DNA of 64,000 nucleotides from Acidobacteriota bacterium (GTDB taxonomy: Bacteria; Acidobacteriota; Blastocatellia; Chloracidobacteriales; JADJPF01), in the NCBI GenBank assembly GCA_016213785.1, contig JACQZQ010000088.1, positions 1 to 64,000 of the forward strand, in the 5' to 3' direction. The notes below the pieces were generated by a model. That model searched no databases. It was given only the letters and a program-made list of their open reading frames with translations, and was not told the DNA's origin. Numbering within the stretch: position 1 is the first letter of the stretch; each line of letters begins with the position of its first letter. Made by a program: the position numbers and the translations under genes. Positions 9,044 through 17,378 of this stretch are shown here, piece after piece.

Positions 9044-9264
9044 TACGTTTCTAGAAAATAGCTATTTAAGATAACCCAGACAACACAACTTGGGCTATGG
9101 AAATTAGTAAGAAAATAGATTTATTTATCTAAGTCTTATTTAGGTAAGGCGAAAGATATTTAAAAATCGGCCAATTTTCCTGACCAATTTTTTGCAGCTT
9201 TACGACTTTCTTGTAAGAGGCTGTTTTTAATAAAAATTAATAAGAGTTAAAGGATAAATATCGT

Positions 9265-10632
9265 ATGAGCAAAATTTTATTTCTTAACCACGCGCAAATA
9301 GGCCACTTAAACCCATTGCTTACAATAGCCCTACAAATGCAAGCCGATGGTCATAGTACAGAATTTTTAATACCTGGAATAGAAGGAGTTGAGCCTAAAA
9401 TAGATATCCTTAAAACAGCCTTTTTAATCCCTAAAATAGTCAAAAAAGCAGGTTTAGAAGTAGAAATTATCCCTCCTCCTCTACTGGCAGGTGTTTTAAC
9501 TGTTTTTTTACCTTTTTTCTATGGATATAAAGAGTTTATGTTTGTTGTTGAAATCTCATCTATAGGGCTTGAAAAATATACTAAATCAATAATTAAACAT
9601 ATTGAAAAAAATAAACCTGATATGATGGTAACAGATTTTGCTTTTTATCCAGCTTATATAGCCTCAGAAGTTAATAATATTCCTTGTGCTACTGTTTATC
9701 ATAGTGGTCTACCTTTTAAGGGAAAGCTAGTTCCTCCTTTTGCTAGCGGCTTACCCATAGGTGAAAACGCTTATGATTTAGGGAAAAAATTCTTCCCCTA
9801 TCAAAAATTTATATTAGATAGGCTAAATAGGCGTATTAACCGAGTTAGAAAAACATTTGGACTATCAGAAATTGCTGCTGAAATGTTTCTTAGCCCTTAT
9901 TCTAAATGGTTAAACCTAGTAACTAGCGCGGAAGCTATTGAAGCCCCGCGTTATAATCTTACAGAAAACACTTTTTTTATAGGCCCTTGTTTTGAAAATA
10001 GAAAGCAAGAGTCAAATGATTTTCCTTTTGATAAACTTTCTAAAGACAAATATAAAGTTTATGTCTCACTTGGAACTGTATTTAATAATAAACCTTGGGT
10101 ATTTGAAAAAATTATTAAAGCGCTTGGAAATAAAAATGACTACCAAGTTATTATCAGCGCAGGAGGAGCTTATTCTAAATTGTCTACTTGCACTATGCCA
10201 GAAAATGTTTTACTTTTTCCTAGAGTCCCACAAGTAGACTTACTAGCCAAAATAGACTTAGTTATTGGGCATGGAGGAAATAATACAACAAATGAAACCC
10301 TTGCAGCAGGTAAACCATTGATTATAATGCCTATAGGTGGTGAACAAGGAGATAATGGAAGTCGAGTTGAGTATTTAGGAGCAGGAATAAAAATAGATAT
10401 TCATAATTTCAATGAGAAGGATTTAGAGGCAAAAGTTAATTTTATCCGTACAACTAAAGAGTTTCAAAAACGAACAACTGAATTAAAACATCAATTAGAA
10501 AAAACTAGCGGAGCAAAAACAGCCTCAAAACTTATAGAGTGGGTAGCAGAAAAAAAACAACCTCTAATTCGCCCTAAACACCTACCTCTAACATTTACAT
10601 TAGAATATATAAAAGAACTTTATAAACTATAA
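9265..10632 (+). CDS. GT1-family (MGT-like) UDP-glycosyltransferase
   Basis: 455 residues with the GT-B fold of glycosyltransferase family 1. The N-terminal half begins ILFLNHAQIGHLNPLLTIA (the acceptor-side G-H-x-N/x-P motif) and contains MVTDFAFYPAYIASE. The C-terminal half has the donor motif VYVSLGTVF and the family signature GHGGNNTTNETLAAGKPLII with MPIGGEQGDNG. Such enzymes move a sugar from a nucleotide sugar to lipid or small-molecule acceptors. AGGA precedes the ATG at a usual distance. It ends 10 bases from hpnI on the opposite strand, so it is not in that operon. A link to hopanoid glycosylation is conceivable but unsupported. The acceptor is unknown. Confidence 0.9.
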   Translation: MSKILFLNHAQIGHLNPLLTIALQMQADGHSTEFLIPGIEGVEPKIDILKTAFLIPKIVKKAGLEVEIIPPPLLAGVLTVFLPFFYGYKEFMFVVEISSIGLEKYTKSIIKHIEKNKPDMMVTDFAFYPAYIASEVNNIPCATVYHSGLPFKGKLVPPFASGLPIGENAYDLGKKFFPYQKFILDRLNRRINRVRKTFGLSEIAAEMFLSPYSKWLNLVTSAEAIEAPRYNLTENTFFIGPCFENRKQESNDFPFDKLSKDKYKVYVSLGTVFNNKPWVFEKIIKALGNKNDYQVIISAGGAYSKLSTCTMPENVLLFPRVPQVDLLAKIDLVIGHGGNNTTNETLAAGKPLIIMPIGGEQGDNGSRVEYLGAGIKIDIHNFNEKDLEAKVNFIRTTKEFQKRTTELKHQLEKTSGAKTASKLIEWVAEKKQPLIRPKHLPLTFTLEYIKELYKL

Positions 10633-10642
10633 GAGTTTTAAC

Positions 10643-11803
10643 TTAATCGACTCTAACTAGTTTACCACCTACTTCTAGGCGAAATCTATCACCCCGCCAA
10701 TAAACTGTATTACCAAGAAAGCTAAATAACCAAACTAAAAAACTAAAAAGATCTCTTATTGGAAGCAAATAAAAATAGCGTTGTAAGCGTTTATCACCTA
10801 CCCAAACGCCTCCTATCAGCCATGCAGCTAAAAAGCGTATGGTTAGCGCAATTAAAGCGACTATCCAAGCTAAGAGGTTATGAGAAAAACAGATAATTAA
10901 AAGCAGTGATAAAGCAGTAGTAAAAGTAAATAATAAACCCATATAGCCTGAAGGACGCGAAAACTTTGTTCCTCTAGCCCAACGTATTTGATGTTTAATT
11001 AAATCTTCTAGGTGATAATTTGGTAATACAGTTTCTACAATACAATTAGAAATATAGACTTGATAGCCAGCATTTGCGGCTAAATTACCAATTAGAAAAT
11101 CATCTGAAAGATAATCAGCAATAGCAGCAAAACCACCTATTTCATTTAATACTTTTTTACGAGTTGCAATAGTTGAACCTAGGGCAAATTTTACACCCTC
11201 TAATTGTCTAGCAACTAAAACACCTAAGAGAAATTCTCCTGTAATTCCTAAGGTTTCTATTAAAGCAGCAAAATTAGTGCTACCAATTGCCCGATAAAGA
11301 CAAGTCACTACTCCAACTTTTTCATCAGCTAAAGGCTTTACAACAGATCTTAAGTAATTTTTAGGAACATAAATATCGCTATCGCTAATTACTAGAATCT
11401 CATTACTTGCAAAAGGTAGCATATTGTTCAAATTACTAACCTTAGCACTTACTCCTATAGTATTAGCGCTAATTACTAATTTTATTTGTCTTTCAGGAAA
11501 TTCCTTCTTAAGTTGTTCAACTAGTTTTATAGCTGGGTCATCAGGGTCTCTAACACCAAAAATAATTTCATAATTAGGATAGTCTTGTTTACAGCAACTT
11601 ACCCAACAATCATAAGCGCGATCATCTATACCACGAACAGGTTTTAAGATAGTAACAGCAGGGGTGTAATCTGTATTGGGAAGAAATGTTTTTTTATCAA
11701 GAAAAAAATTTGCTGCACTATAAATACACATTAAGTGATAAGCAGCCGAGGCTACAACTAACAAAACTAATGCCCAAAAAAAGACTAAGCTTAACCAATG
11801 CAT
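10643..11803 (-). CDS. hpnI: Hopanoid glycosyltransferase HpnI (GT2)
   Basis: 386 residues with an N-terminal membrane segment (about 5-28), a GT2 catalytic domain resembling ceramide glucosyltransferase (VTILKPVRGIDDRAYDCW, LVISDSDIYVP carrying the D-x-D, ADYLSDDFLIG, and the R-W pair in HQIRWARGT) and C-terminal membrane helices (about 290-360). In the established pathway HpnI adds N-acetylglucosamine from UDP-GlcNAc to bacteriohopanetetrol. hpnJ and hpnK in the same run of genes make the assignment firm. It is the last gene of the operon, three bases after the second DMT gene. Product chemistry is inferred from the family. Confidence 0.9.
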   Translation of the reverse strand: MHWLSLVFFWALVLLVVASAAYHLMCIYSAANFFLDKKTFLPNTDYTPAVTILKPVRGIDDRAYDCWVSCCKQDYPNYEIIFGVRDPDDPAIKLVEQLKKEFPERQIKLVISANTIGVSAKVSNLNNMLPFASNEILVISDSDIYVPKNYLRSVVKPLADEKVGVVTCLYRAIGSTNFAALIETLGITGEFLLGVLVARQLEGVKFALGSTIATRKKVLNEIGGFAAIADYLSDDFLIGNLAANAGYQVYISNCIVETVLPNYHLEDLIKHQIRWARGTKFSRPSGYMGLLFTFTTALSLLLIICFSHNLLAWIVALIALTIRFLAAWLIGGVWVGDKRLQRYFYLLPIRDLFSFLVWLFSFLGNTVYWRGDRFRLEVGGKLVRVD

Positions 11804-11806
11804 AAT

Positions 11807-12196
11807 TTATAGAACTAGAAAAACTACACCTAAGCAAACTAAGGCTGTTCCTATTAAACGGCCTTTATCTATTTTTTCATTTAAGTAATATTTTGCGCCA
11901 ATAGTATTAACAACATAACTAAATGCTGTTGCAGGGCTAACTAAACTAATTGGTGCCCAGGAAAGCACTGTTAATAAAGAAAAAAAGGCTATTGCCATAC
12001 AAGCAATCCCACTAATAACAGAAATATTAGTAATTACTTTTTTAGCAATTGATATTAAGGCTCTTAAATTTAATGTATCAACTTCACCAACTTGCTTCAT
12101 TCCACGACTAAGTAGAATATCGCCAAATGAGCCTCCAAATACAATAACAGCTATAAGAAGAAAAGTTTCTAAAGGTTTTACTAATTCAACTACCAT
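11807..12196 (-). CDS. Small DMT/EamA-like membrane protein B of a pair
   Basis: 129 residues with four predicted membrane helices and the half-EamA/SMR layout: GDILLSRGMKQVG after helix 1, VISGIACMAIAFFSLLTVLS, LVSPATAFSYVVNTIGAKYY and a final GRLIGTALVCLGVVFLVL. Members such as ArnE/ArnF work as heterodimers that flip lipid-linked sugars. Its ATG overlaps the stop of the preceding half-transporter (TAATG at 12194-12198), and hpnI begins three bases later, so it is embedded in the hopanoid operon. A role in moving a hopanoid or precursor across the membrane is an inference from context. Confidence 0.8.
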   Translation of the reverse strand: MVVELVKPLETFLLIAVIVFGGSFGDILLSRGMKQVGEVDTLNLRALISIAKKVITNISVISGIACMAIAFFSLLTVLSWAPISLVSPATAFSYVVNTIGAKYYLNEKIDKGRLIGTALVCLGVVFLVL

Positions 12197-12684
12197 TAGC
12201 TATTCCCTTCGCTTACTTTACTATCTAAAACATTTTTATCTGTTCTAGATTCCCCGCGAGCAACCATTAATACCCCAAAACAAATTAGTAATATTCCAAA
12301 CCATCGTCTAAGAGAGACTTCTTCCTTAAGCATTAGCATTGCAAGAATTGCAGTAAGAATATAGCTAAAGGAAGTTACAGGTAAAACATAACTAAGATCT
12401 GCACGAGAAAGAAGAGTAAGAAAGAGTATAAAGAAAGTAGTTTGTAAGCCTAGGCCAAGTAAAAAATTTAAGTTTGTAACAGTTAAAACAGGCCAAGCCC
12501 CATAAATAGCCCAATCTGGGTTAATACTTCCTATTAAACTTACTAAATAATAAGTTATCCCTGTAGCTTGACTAAGATTAAAATTATCCATAAGTAAAGC
12601 TACTTGCTTCATACCTTTAGTAAGAAAAGCATCGCCTAGTGATACAGTAAAAACGGCAATCACAATAAGCGGCAATAATTTCAT
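12196..12684 (-). CDS. Small DMT/EamA-like membrane protein A of a pair
   Basis: 162 residues with four hydrophobic helices and the same half-transporter pattern as its neighbour: SLGDAFLTKGMKQVA, FLLGLGLQTTFFILFLTLLS, VLPVTSFSYILTAILAMLML, then RRWFGILLICFGVLMVA and a charged cytoplasmic tail. The shared GMKQV motif shows the two genes are paralogous partners. It follows hpnK by 43 bases and is translationally coupled to partner B. The family exports small molecules or flips lipid-linked sugars; the substrate here is not deducible from sequence, and a hopanoid intermediate is only suggested by the operon. Confidence 0.8.
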   Translation of the reverse strand: MKLLPLIVIAVFTVSLGDAFLTKGMKQVALLMDNFNLSQATGITYYLVSLIGSINPDWAIYGAWPVLTVTNLNFLLGLGLQTTFFILFLTLLSRADLSYVLPVTSFSYILTAILAMLMLKEEVSLRRWFGILLICFGVLMVARGESRTDKNVLDSKVSEGNS

Positions 12685-12727
12685 AAATCAATAAAGTGGC
12701 TAAAAGAAATTTATCTTTAGCGTCCTT

Positions 12728-13609
12728 TCAGTTTTTTAATTTATTTATTTTATTTATTTTATCAAGGTCAAAATAGTTAATTAGTTCAAAAGAATGTTCA
12801 TTTAATTTATTACGAACTTTTTCACTAAGTAGTGCAGTTAATTCTTCATTTCCACGTAAATTTGTAGAGTTTAGCGCTAAAGCTGAAATCTCAGGATGTG
12901 AATAAATCTCGCTAAATTCTGTTTTTATTTGTGGCAAGATTCCTAGCCAAAAATCTTCTGTCATTGAACCGCTTTCTAGTAAACCATACACTCTATCTAC
13001 TGAATTAAACCCTCGATTTTCGAGTAGTTTTTTAGCATGTACTGAAAGTAAATGAAATACTAACCACCAAACTATTTTCATTGCTAAGTTAGCTCGACGC
13101 AGTTTCAAAGTATGTATAAGAGTTTCCCTAGGAAGTCTGACCCGTTTAACACCAAATTTTTCTGCTGCTTCGGCTAAAATGGCAAAAACTGTTGGATGCA
13201 TATGTAGGTGCAAGTGTCCATCAATATGGGAAAAGGCTAGCCCTGTACTAGCAAATTTCTCTACTTGTGCATAAATCTCTTTACGTAATTCTTTTTGAGC
13301 AGCAGAAGAAAAATAATATTTTACTCCAGTGGAAAATGGGTCTAGAGGAAAATTACCTTTACTATCAACTAAATTAGGGATTTCACTAGCAGGTAAAACA
13401 GCACGACCACAAATTAATACTAAATGTAGTCCAACAGCCAATTTAGGGCGAGATTTAGCTAATTCAACAGCTTCACTAAAAGCTTCTTCGCCTACCATTA
13501 AACTACAACTAGTAAGAATACCTTGATCAAAAGCTTTAATAATGGCTTGATTAACCGCAGTCGAATAACCAAAATCGTCAGCATTGACGATTAATTTCTT
13601 ACGCATCAA
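12728..13609 (-). CDS. hpnK: Hopanoid-associated carbohydrate deacetylase HpnK (YdjC family)
   Basis: 293 residues. The N-terminal LIVNADDFGYSTAVNQAI is the YdjC/HpnK signature, with the DD pair binding metal; the metal/catalytic histidines are in HIDGHLHLHMHP (about 140-150), and SHPE occurs near the end. In the characterised pathway HpnK removes the acetyl group from N-acetylglucosaminyl-bacteriohopanetetrol made by HpnI. It lies between the orphan gene at 13686 and the DMT pair. The C-terminus runs out in a Lys/Asn/Ile-rich tail (DKINKINKLKN) encoded by AT-rich near-repeats, which is unlikely to matter for catalysis. Confidence 0.92.
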   Translation of the reverse strand: MMRKKLIVNADDFGYSTAVNQAIIKAFDQGILTSCSLMVGEEAFSEAVELAKSRPKLAVGLHLVLICGRAVLPASEIPNLVDSKGNFPLDPFSTGVKYYFSSAAQKELRKEIYAQVEKFASTGLAFSHIDGHLHLHMHPTVFAILAEAAEKFGVKRVRLPRETLIHTLKLRRANLAMKIVWWLVFHLLSVHAKKLLENRGFNSVDRVYGLLESGSMTEDFWLGILPQIKTEFSEIYSHPEISALALNSTNLRGNEELTALLSEKVRNKLNEHSFELINYFDLDKINKINKLKN

Positions 13610-13624
13610 TTCCTATCTAACAGA

Positions 13625-13652
13625 ATTAAAGCAGGAAAAATCCTGCTTTAAT
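13625..13652 (-). other. Strong hairpin between the orphan gene and hpnK
   Basis: A perfect 12-base-pair inverted repeat ATTAAAGCAGGA / TCCTGCTTTAAT with an AAAA loop occupies most of the 76-base gap. On the minus strand no T run follows; on the plus strand it is followed by TAAAATTTTT, but no plus-strand gene ends here. It may be a partial terminator or RNA-processing element setting hpnK expression apart from hpnJ. Confidence 0.6.
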
Positions 13653-13685
13653 AAAATTTTTAATTTTGTAATTTTTCAAAACACA

Positions 13686-13940
13686 TTAAGCCAAATTATC
13701 CCAATCAAGTCTTACACGAACCTTTAAGAGCCTAGCAACTGAGCCTACCTTATCCTGACTCTGTGAAATAGAATCAAGAATTTGCAAAGCTTGGTCACGA
13801 TCAAACCAATTGCTAGTTATTGCTAACTTATTAGCAGCAATATTTATAGCTTCTTTAGCTACTGGCTCTTCAATATGTTTAAGAAACATCTCTGTAAGAC
13901 GTGCACGAGAATGCTTAAGGTTTAATGTAGTCAATGCCAC
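13686..13940 (-). CDS. Small conserved-looking protein of unknown function in the hpn operon
   Basis: 84 residues, soluble, mostly helical, with no recognised motif: begins MALTTLNLKHSRARLTEMFL, contains AKEAINIAANKLAI and SRARLTEMF, ends VRVRLDWDNLA. It starts 10 bases after the hpnJ stop and ends 76 bases before hpnK, so it is very probably co-transcribed with both. There is no signal peptide, membrane segment or cysteine. I do not recognise a family. Its position between a radical SAM enzyme and its pathway partner would suit an accessory or regulatory role, but no function can be read from the sequence. Confidence 0.7.
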   Translation of the reverse strand: MALTTLNLKHSRARLTEMFLKHIEEPVAKEAINIAANKLAITSNWFDRDQALQILDSISQSQDKVGSVARLLKVRVRLDWDNLA

Positions 13941-13950
13941 AATTTCTTAT

Positions 13951-15408
13951 CTACACTCCTTTGTGTAAATTACTAGCTTGTGCTTGTTGAGCTTTAACAA
14001 ACTCTTTACGTTTAGAGCGAAGTTGTAAGAATTGTTTTGCTTCTTTATAAAGTCTGCCTCGTTCATCGCTATCAAAAATTGCTTTGCTAACAATACGAGC
14101 AACGACTCTAGGACGAAAATAATATTCATCATAAAAGCGCTCAACTTGACGCATAATTTCACCACGAGAAATTCCTGGGAGTTCTGCGTGTGGGAGTTGA
14201 TGGCCTTCTTCATCAGTCATTTCATTTTCAATTAAAATGCCTTTAGCCTTCCATTCATCATACATTTCAGTTCCAGGATAAGCATGAGCAATGGAAACTT
14301 GGATTGTTTCGCAATCAATTTCTTTAGCAAATTTTATAGTTCGCTCTACAGTTTCCTTTGTTTCTCCAGGAAGCCCAAGAATAAAATCACCATGAACAGC
14401 AATTCCTAGTTTTTTGCAATTTTTCATAAAATTGCGGGCCATCTCAACTGTAGTGCCTTTTTTAATATTTTTTAAGATCTGATCATCACCTGACTCAAAC
14501 CCTACAATTAAAAGCCTACACCCAGATTCTTTCATAGCCTTAAGTGTTTCATAGTCAGTATGAACACGAGAAGTACAAGACCAGGTAAATTTTAGGGGTT
14601 TAAATTTCTCACAAATTTCTAAAACTCTAGATTTACGCCAAGCAAAGGTATCATCATCAAAAAAGATTTCCTTCATATGTGGAAAGAGTTTTAGGGCGCG
14701 TTTAACTTCTTCTACAACATTATCACTGCTACGAGTTCGCCAAGGGTGGCCGCTCATTGTTTGAGGCCATAAACAAAAAGTACATAATGCTGGACATCCT
14801 CTTTCTGTATAAAAAGCAATATAAGGATGTAGTAAAAATGGGACATTATACTTAGTAATATCTAGGTCACGAGCATAGATATCTGCGGCAAAGGGGAGTT
14901 CATCTAAATTATGTAGTGGAGCACGATCTGGGTTATGAATTATTTTATCATCTTCAATATAACTAACCCCGCCAATTTCTTTTAATGCTTTACCAGCAGC
15001 AAACTCTGTTACGCTAAAATCAAACTCTTTACGACAGATAAAATCAATTGCCGAAGATGCTCTTAGAGTTTCTTCTGGTCGAACAGTTACATGTGGGCCA
15101 ACAAATGCAATCTTTTGATCTGGTTTATTAGCCTTCATCATTTCCGCCATACGTATATCATTGTGGATTCCAGGAGTACTAGTAAAAACCACAATAAAAT
15201 CATATTCTTTTGCAATTTCTAAAGTCTCTTTCATACTAACGCCGTGTGGAGGGGCATCTAAGAGACGTGAATTAGGAATCATTCCAGCAGGATAAGCTAA
15301 CCAAACCGGATACCAAAAAGAAGCTATCTCTCTAGTAGCAGGCCAACGCGAGCTTGCCCCGCCATCAAAATTCTCAAACGAAGGCGGATTAAGTAATAAA
15401 GTCTTCAT
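13951..15408 (-). CDS. hpnJ: Hopanoid-associated radical SAM protein HpnJ
   Basis: 485 residues. The N-terminal B12-binding-like region contains the HpnJ-specific LNPPSFENFDGGASSRWPA and DAPPHGVSM. The radical SAM core has C205-x3-C209-x2-C212 (GCPALCTFCLWPQT) for the 4Fe-4S cluster, FFDDDTFAW, VGFESGDDQILKNIKKG and HGDFILGLPGET. In the established pathway HpnJ contracts the glucosamine ring of bacteriohopanetetrol-glucosamine to the cyclitol ether. It is the first gene of the operon that continues with the orphan gene, hpnK, the DMT pair and hpnI. A GGAG-type ribosome site is just upstream. Length and motifs fit the family well. Confidence 0.93.
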   Translation of the reverse strand: MKTLLLNPPSFENFDGGASSRWPATREIASFWYPVWLAYPAGMIPNSRLLDAPPHGVSMKETLEIAKEYDFIVVFTSTPGIHNDIRMAEMMKANKPDQKIAFVGPHVTVRPEETLRASSAIDFICRKEFDFSVTEFAAGKALKEIGGVSYIEDDKIIHNPDRAPLHNLDELPFAADIYARDLDITKYNVPFLLHPYIAFYTERGCPALCTFCLWPQTMSGHPWRTRSSDNVVEEVKRALKLFPHMKEIFFDDDTFAWRKSRVLEICEKFKPLKFTWSCTSRVHTDYETLKAMKESGCRLLIVGFESGDDQILKNIKKGTTVEMARNFMKNCKKLGIAVHGDFILGLPGETKETVERTIKFAKEIDCETIQVSIAHAYPGTEMYDEWKAKGILIENEMTDEEGHQLPHAELPGISRGEIMRQVERFYDEYYFRPRVVARIVSKAIFDSDERGRLYKEAKQFLQLRSKRKEFVKAQQAQASNLHKGV

Positions 15409-15474
15409 TAAATCTCCTTAAAAATTACATTTCACCTAGTTTTTTTGGAAAAACTTTCTATTTTCCTCTACAAC

Positions 15475-15503
15475 TTGACTTAACCATAATCAAATACTAT
15501 TAA
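15475..15503 (+). promoter_or_regulatory. Sigma-70-like promoter for the exported protein gene
   Basis: TTGACT at 15475-15480 and TATTAA at 15498-15503 are separated by 17 bases, close to consensus spacing, and lie 44 bases upstream of the ATG at 15547. The region is AT-rich, so chance matches are possible. Confidence 0.5.
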
Positions 15504-15546
15504 TAACCTTTGATTAATTTTCAGATTATAAAAGAGGCTAAAGAAA

Positions 15547-16206
15547 ATGTTTTTTGTAAAACAAGTTGTTATCTTTTTGTTGGCTTTCGCAGTTATTTTA
15601 GGCGCTAGCTTAGGAAAAGGACAAGCAAGTTCCGCGTCTTCTCCACAAGAACTCTTACAAACTATTAATCAACGTTTTTCTACATTAAAAGACTATCAGT
15701 GCCAAGTAGTTAGCACTACGTATAAAGATGGCAAAACCAAACAAGACGGACATAAATATTTCTTTAAAAAGCCTCATTTAATACGTCTAGAGGTTAATAT
15801 TGGTAAGGATAAAGGCGCTGTAGCTGTTTATAATAAAGCTGGTAAGGTTCGCGCTCATGCTGGTGGGCTACTTAGTATTTTTACAATCACTATGGAACCT
15901 AATGATAAGCGTTTACAAGATGGTGATGGTGGAACATTTGTTGAGAGCCATTTAGGTGGAACAATAAAAGATATTGAAAAGGCCATTGCCAATGGAAAAG
16001 CTACAATAAGCGCTCCTCAAGGGGATCAAAAGGTCTATCAGCTTCAAATTGAGCGCTTAAATCGAAAAGATATAATTTTTATAGATAGCCAATTATTTTT
16101 ACCTATTGTTTGGGACACTTATAAAGAAGGAAAATTAGTGTCTAAAACAGAATGGAAAAATTTACAAATAGATATAGGTGTAGAGGAAAAGCTCTTTTCC
16201 TTATAA
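15547..16206 (+). CDS. Exported LolA/DUF1571-like outer-membrane lipoprotein-sorting-fold protein
   Basis: 219 residues with a signal peptide (hydrophobic 5-25, cleavage near GQA-SS). The mature part starts SPQELLQTINQRFSTLKDYQ, then CQVVSTTYKDGK, FFKKPHLIRLEV and VYNKAGKVRAHAGG. This pattern of an initial helix, strands built around 'KKPHLIRLEV' and an 'LPIVWDTYKEGK' strand is that of LolA-like half-barrels and DUF1571 proteins that carry lipids or lipoproteins in the periplasm. It diverges from hpnJ across 138 bases. The ligand is unknown. Assignment rests on fold-level resemblance, not on strict motifs. Confidence 0.6.
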   Translation: MFFVKQVVIFLLAFAVILGASLGKGQASSASSPQELLQTINQRFSTLKDYQCQVVSTTYKDGKTKQDGHKYFFKKPHLIRLEVNIGKDKGAVAVYNKAGKVRAHAGGLLSIFTITMEPNDKRLQDGDGGTFVESHLGGTIKDIEKAIANGKATISAPQGDQKVYQLQIERLNRKDIIFIDSQLFLPIVWDTYKEGKLVSKTEWKNLQIDIGVEEKLFSL

Positions 16207-16272
16207 TAGTTTAGATTAGAAGAGTTTATCGCTATAAAATTAATTTAATAAATAAATATTCTGGAGGAAATA

Positions 16273-17322
16273 GTGAAACACATAGCAATTATTCCTGGTG
16301 ACGGGATTGGGGTTGATGTTACTCGTGAAGCAGTAAAGGTTTTAGAACGTGTTGAAAAAGTTTATGATATCAAACTAAAAATGACTCATTTTGATTGGAA
16401 TGCAGATAAATATTTATCTACAGGTATAACCTTACCTGAAGGTGCAATGGATATGTTTCGCAATGAATATGATGCCATTTTTGTTGGAGCATTTGGCGAT
16501 CCTCGTGTGCCAGATATGAAACATGCCGCAGATATATTATTAGGGCTAAGATTTGGCTTAGATCTCTATATTAATCTTCGCCCTGTTAAACCCCTTCATG
16601 AAAGCCTAATTCCTCTAAAAGGACGTACTGCTAAAGATATAAATTTTACTGTTTTTAGAGAAAATACTGAAGGTATGTATGTTAATATTGGTGGTAATTT
16701 CAAAAAAGGAACTCCTGATGAAATTGCTATTCAGGAAGATATGAATACTAGAAAGGGTGTAGAGAGAATTATTGTTGCTGCTTTTGAGTATGCTAAAGCT
16801 AATGGGCGCAAGCGTTTAACAATGACAGATAAATCTAATGTTTTACGCTATGGGCATGATCTATGGCAAAGAGTATTTTTTGAAGTCGCTAAAGGCTATC
16901 CAGATATTGAGTCTAATACTCAGTTTGTTGATGCAGTAACTATGTGGATGGTATTAAACCCTGACCAATATGATGTAATTGTTACAAATAATATGTTTGG
17001 AGATATTATTACTGACCTTGGCGCAGCCCTACAAGGTGGGTTGGGAATGGCTGGCTCAGGAAATATTCATCCTGGAAAAGTGTCTCTCTTTGAACCTGTT
17101 CATGGTAGCGCTCCTAAATATGCAGGTAAAAATATTGCTAACCCTTTAGGTGCAATACTTACAGTTGCAATGATGCTAGAATATGTTGAATATAAAGAAG
17201 CAGCTAATGGAATTGAACAAGCTGTAATTAAAGCACTTTCAGAGGGAGAAAAAACCCAAGATTTAGGTGGTAAATTATCAACTACTGAAATGGGCGATAC
17301 AATTTGTAAATATTTAGCCTAA
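16273..17322 (+). CDS. NAD(P)-dependent beta-decarboxylating dehydrogenase (isocitrate/isopropylmalate family)
   Basis: 349 residues from a GTG start with a good GGAGG site five bases upstream. Family landmarks: [41 protein letters not shown], the metal-binding [17 protein letters not shown] and coenzyme-site [19 protein letters not shown]. Isopropylmalate dehydrogenases usually read ELTGGIY where this has RENTEGMY, as isocitrate and tartrate dehydrogenases do, so the substrate cannot be fixed from sequence. No leu genes are adjacent, which weighs against a plain leuB call. It is followed by a clear terminator, so it probably forms a unit with the upstream exported protein gene or stands alone. 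Confidence 0.85.
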   Translation: MKHIAIIPGDGIGVDVTREAVKVLERVEKVYDIKLKMTHFDWNADKYLSTGITLPEGAMDMFRNEYDAIFVGAFGDPRVPDMKHAADILLGLRFGLDLYINLRPVKPLHESLIPLKGRTAKDINFTVFRENTEGMYVNIGGNFKKGTPDEIAIQEDMNTRKGVERIIVAAFEYAKANGRKRLTMTDKSNVLRYGHDLWQRVFFEVAKGYPDIESNTQFVDAVTMWMVLNPDQYDVIVTNNMFGDIITDLGAALQGGLGMAGSGNIHPGKVSLFEPVHGSAPKYAGKNIANPLGAILTVAMMLEYVEYKEAANGIEQAVIKALSEGEKTQDLGGKLSTTEMGDTICKYLA

Positions 17323-17342
17323 AACCAGCCTATTTTTTTACG

Positions 17343-17369
17343 TATACCCAGGCATCCATCCTGGGTATA
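17343..17369 (+). terminator. Rho-independent terminator after the dehydrogenase gene
   Basis: A perfect 10-base-pair stem TATACCCAGG / CCTGGGTATA with loop CATCCAT is followed by TTTTATT. It lies 20 bases past the dehydrogenase stop and only nine bases before the next predicted start codon. Confidence 0.88.
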
Positions 17370-17378
17370 TTTTATTAT

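Noticed and set aside
13947-14213. Open frame antiparallel or out of frame within hpnJ
   Set aside because: It lies entirely in the well-supported hpnJ coding sequence and has no motif.
16273-17322. Assignment of the dehydrogenase as leuB
   Set aside because: RENTEGMY replaces the TGG(I/L)Y typical of isopropylmalate dehydrogenases, and no leu genes are adjacent.
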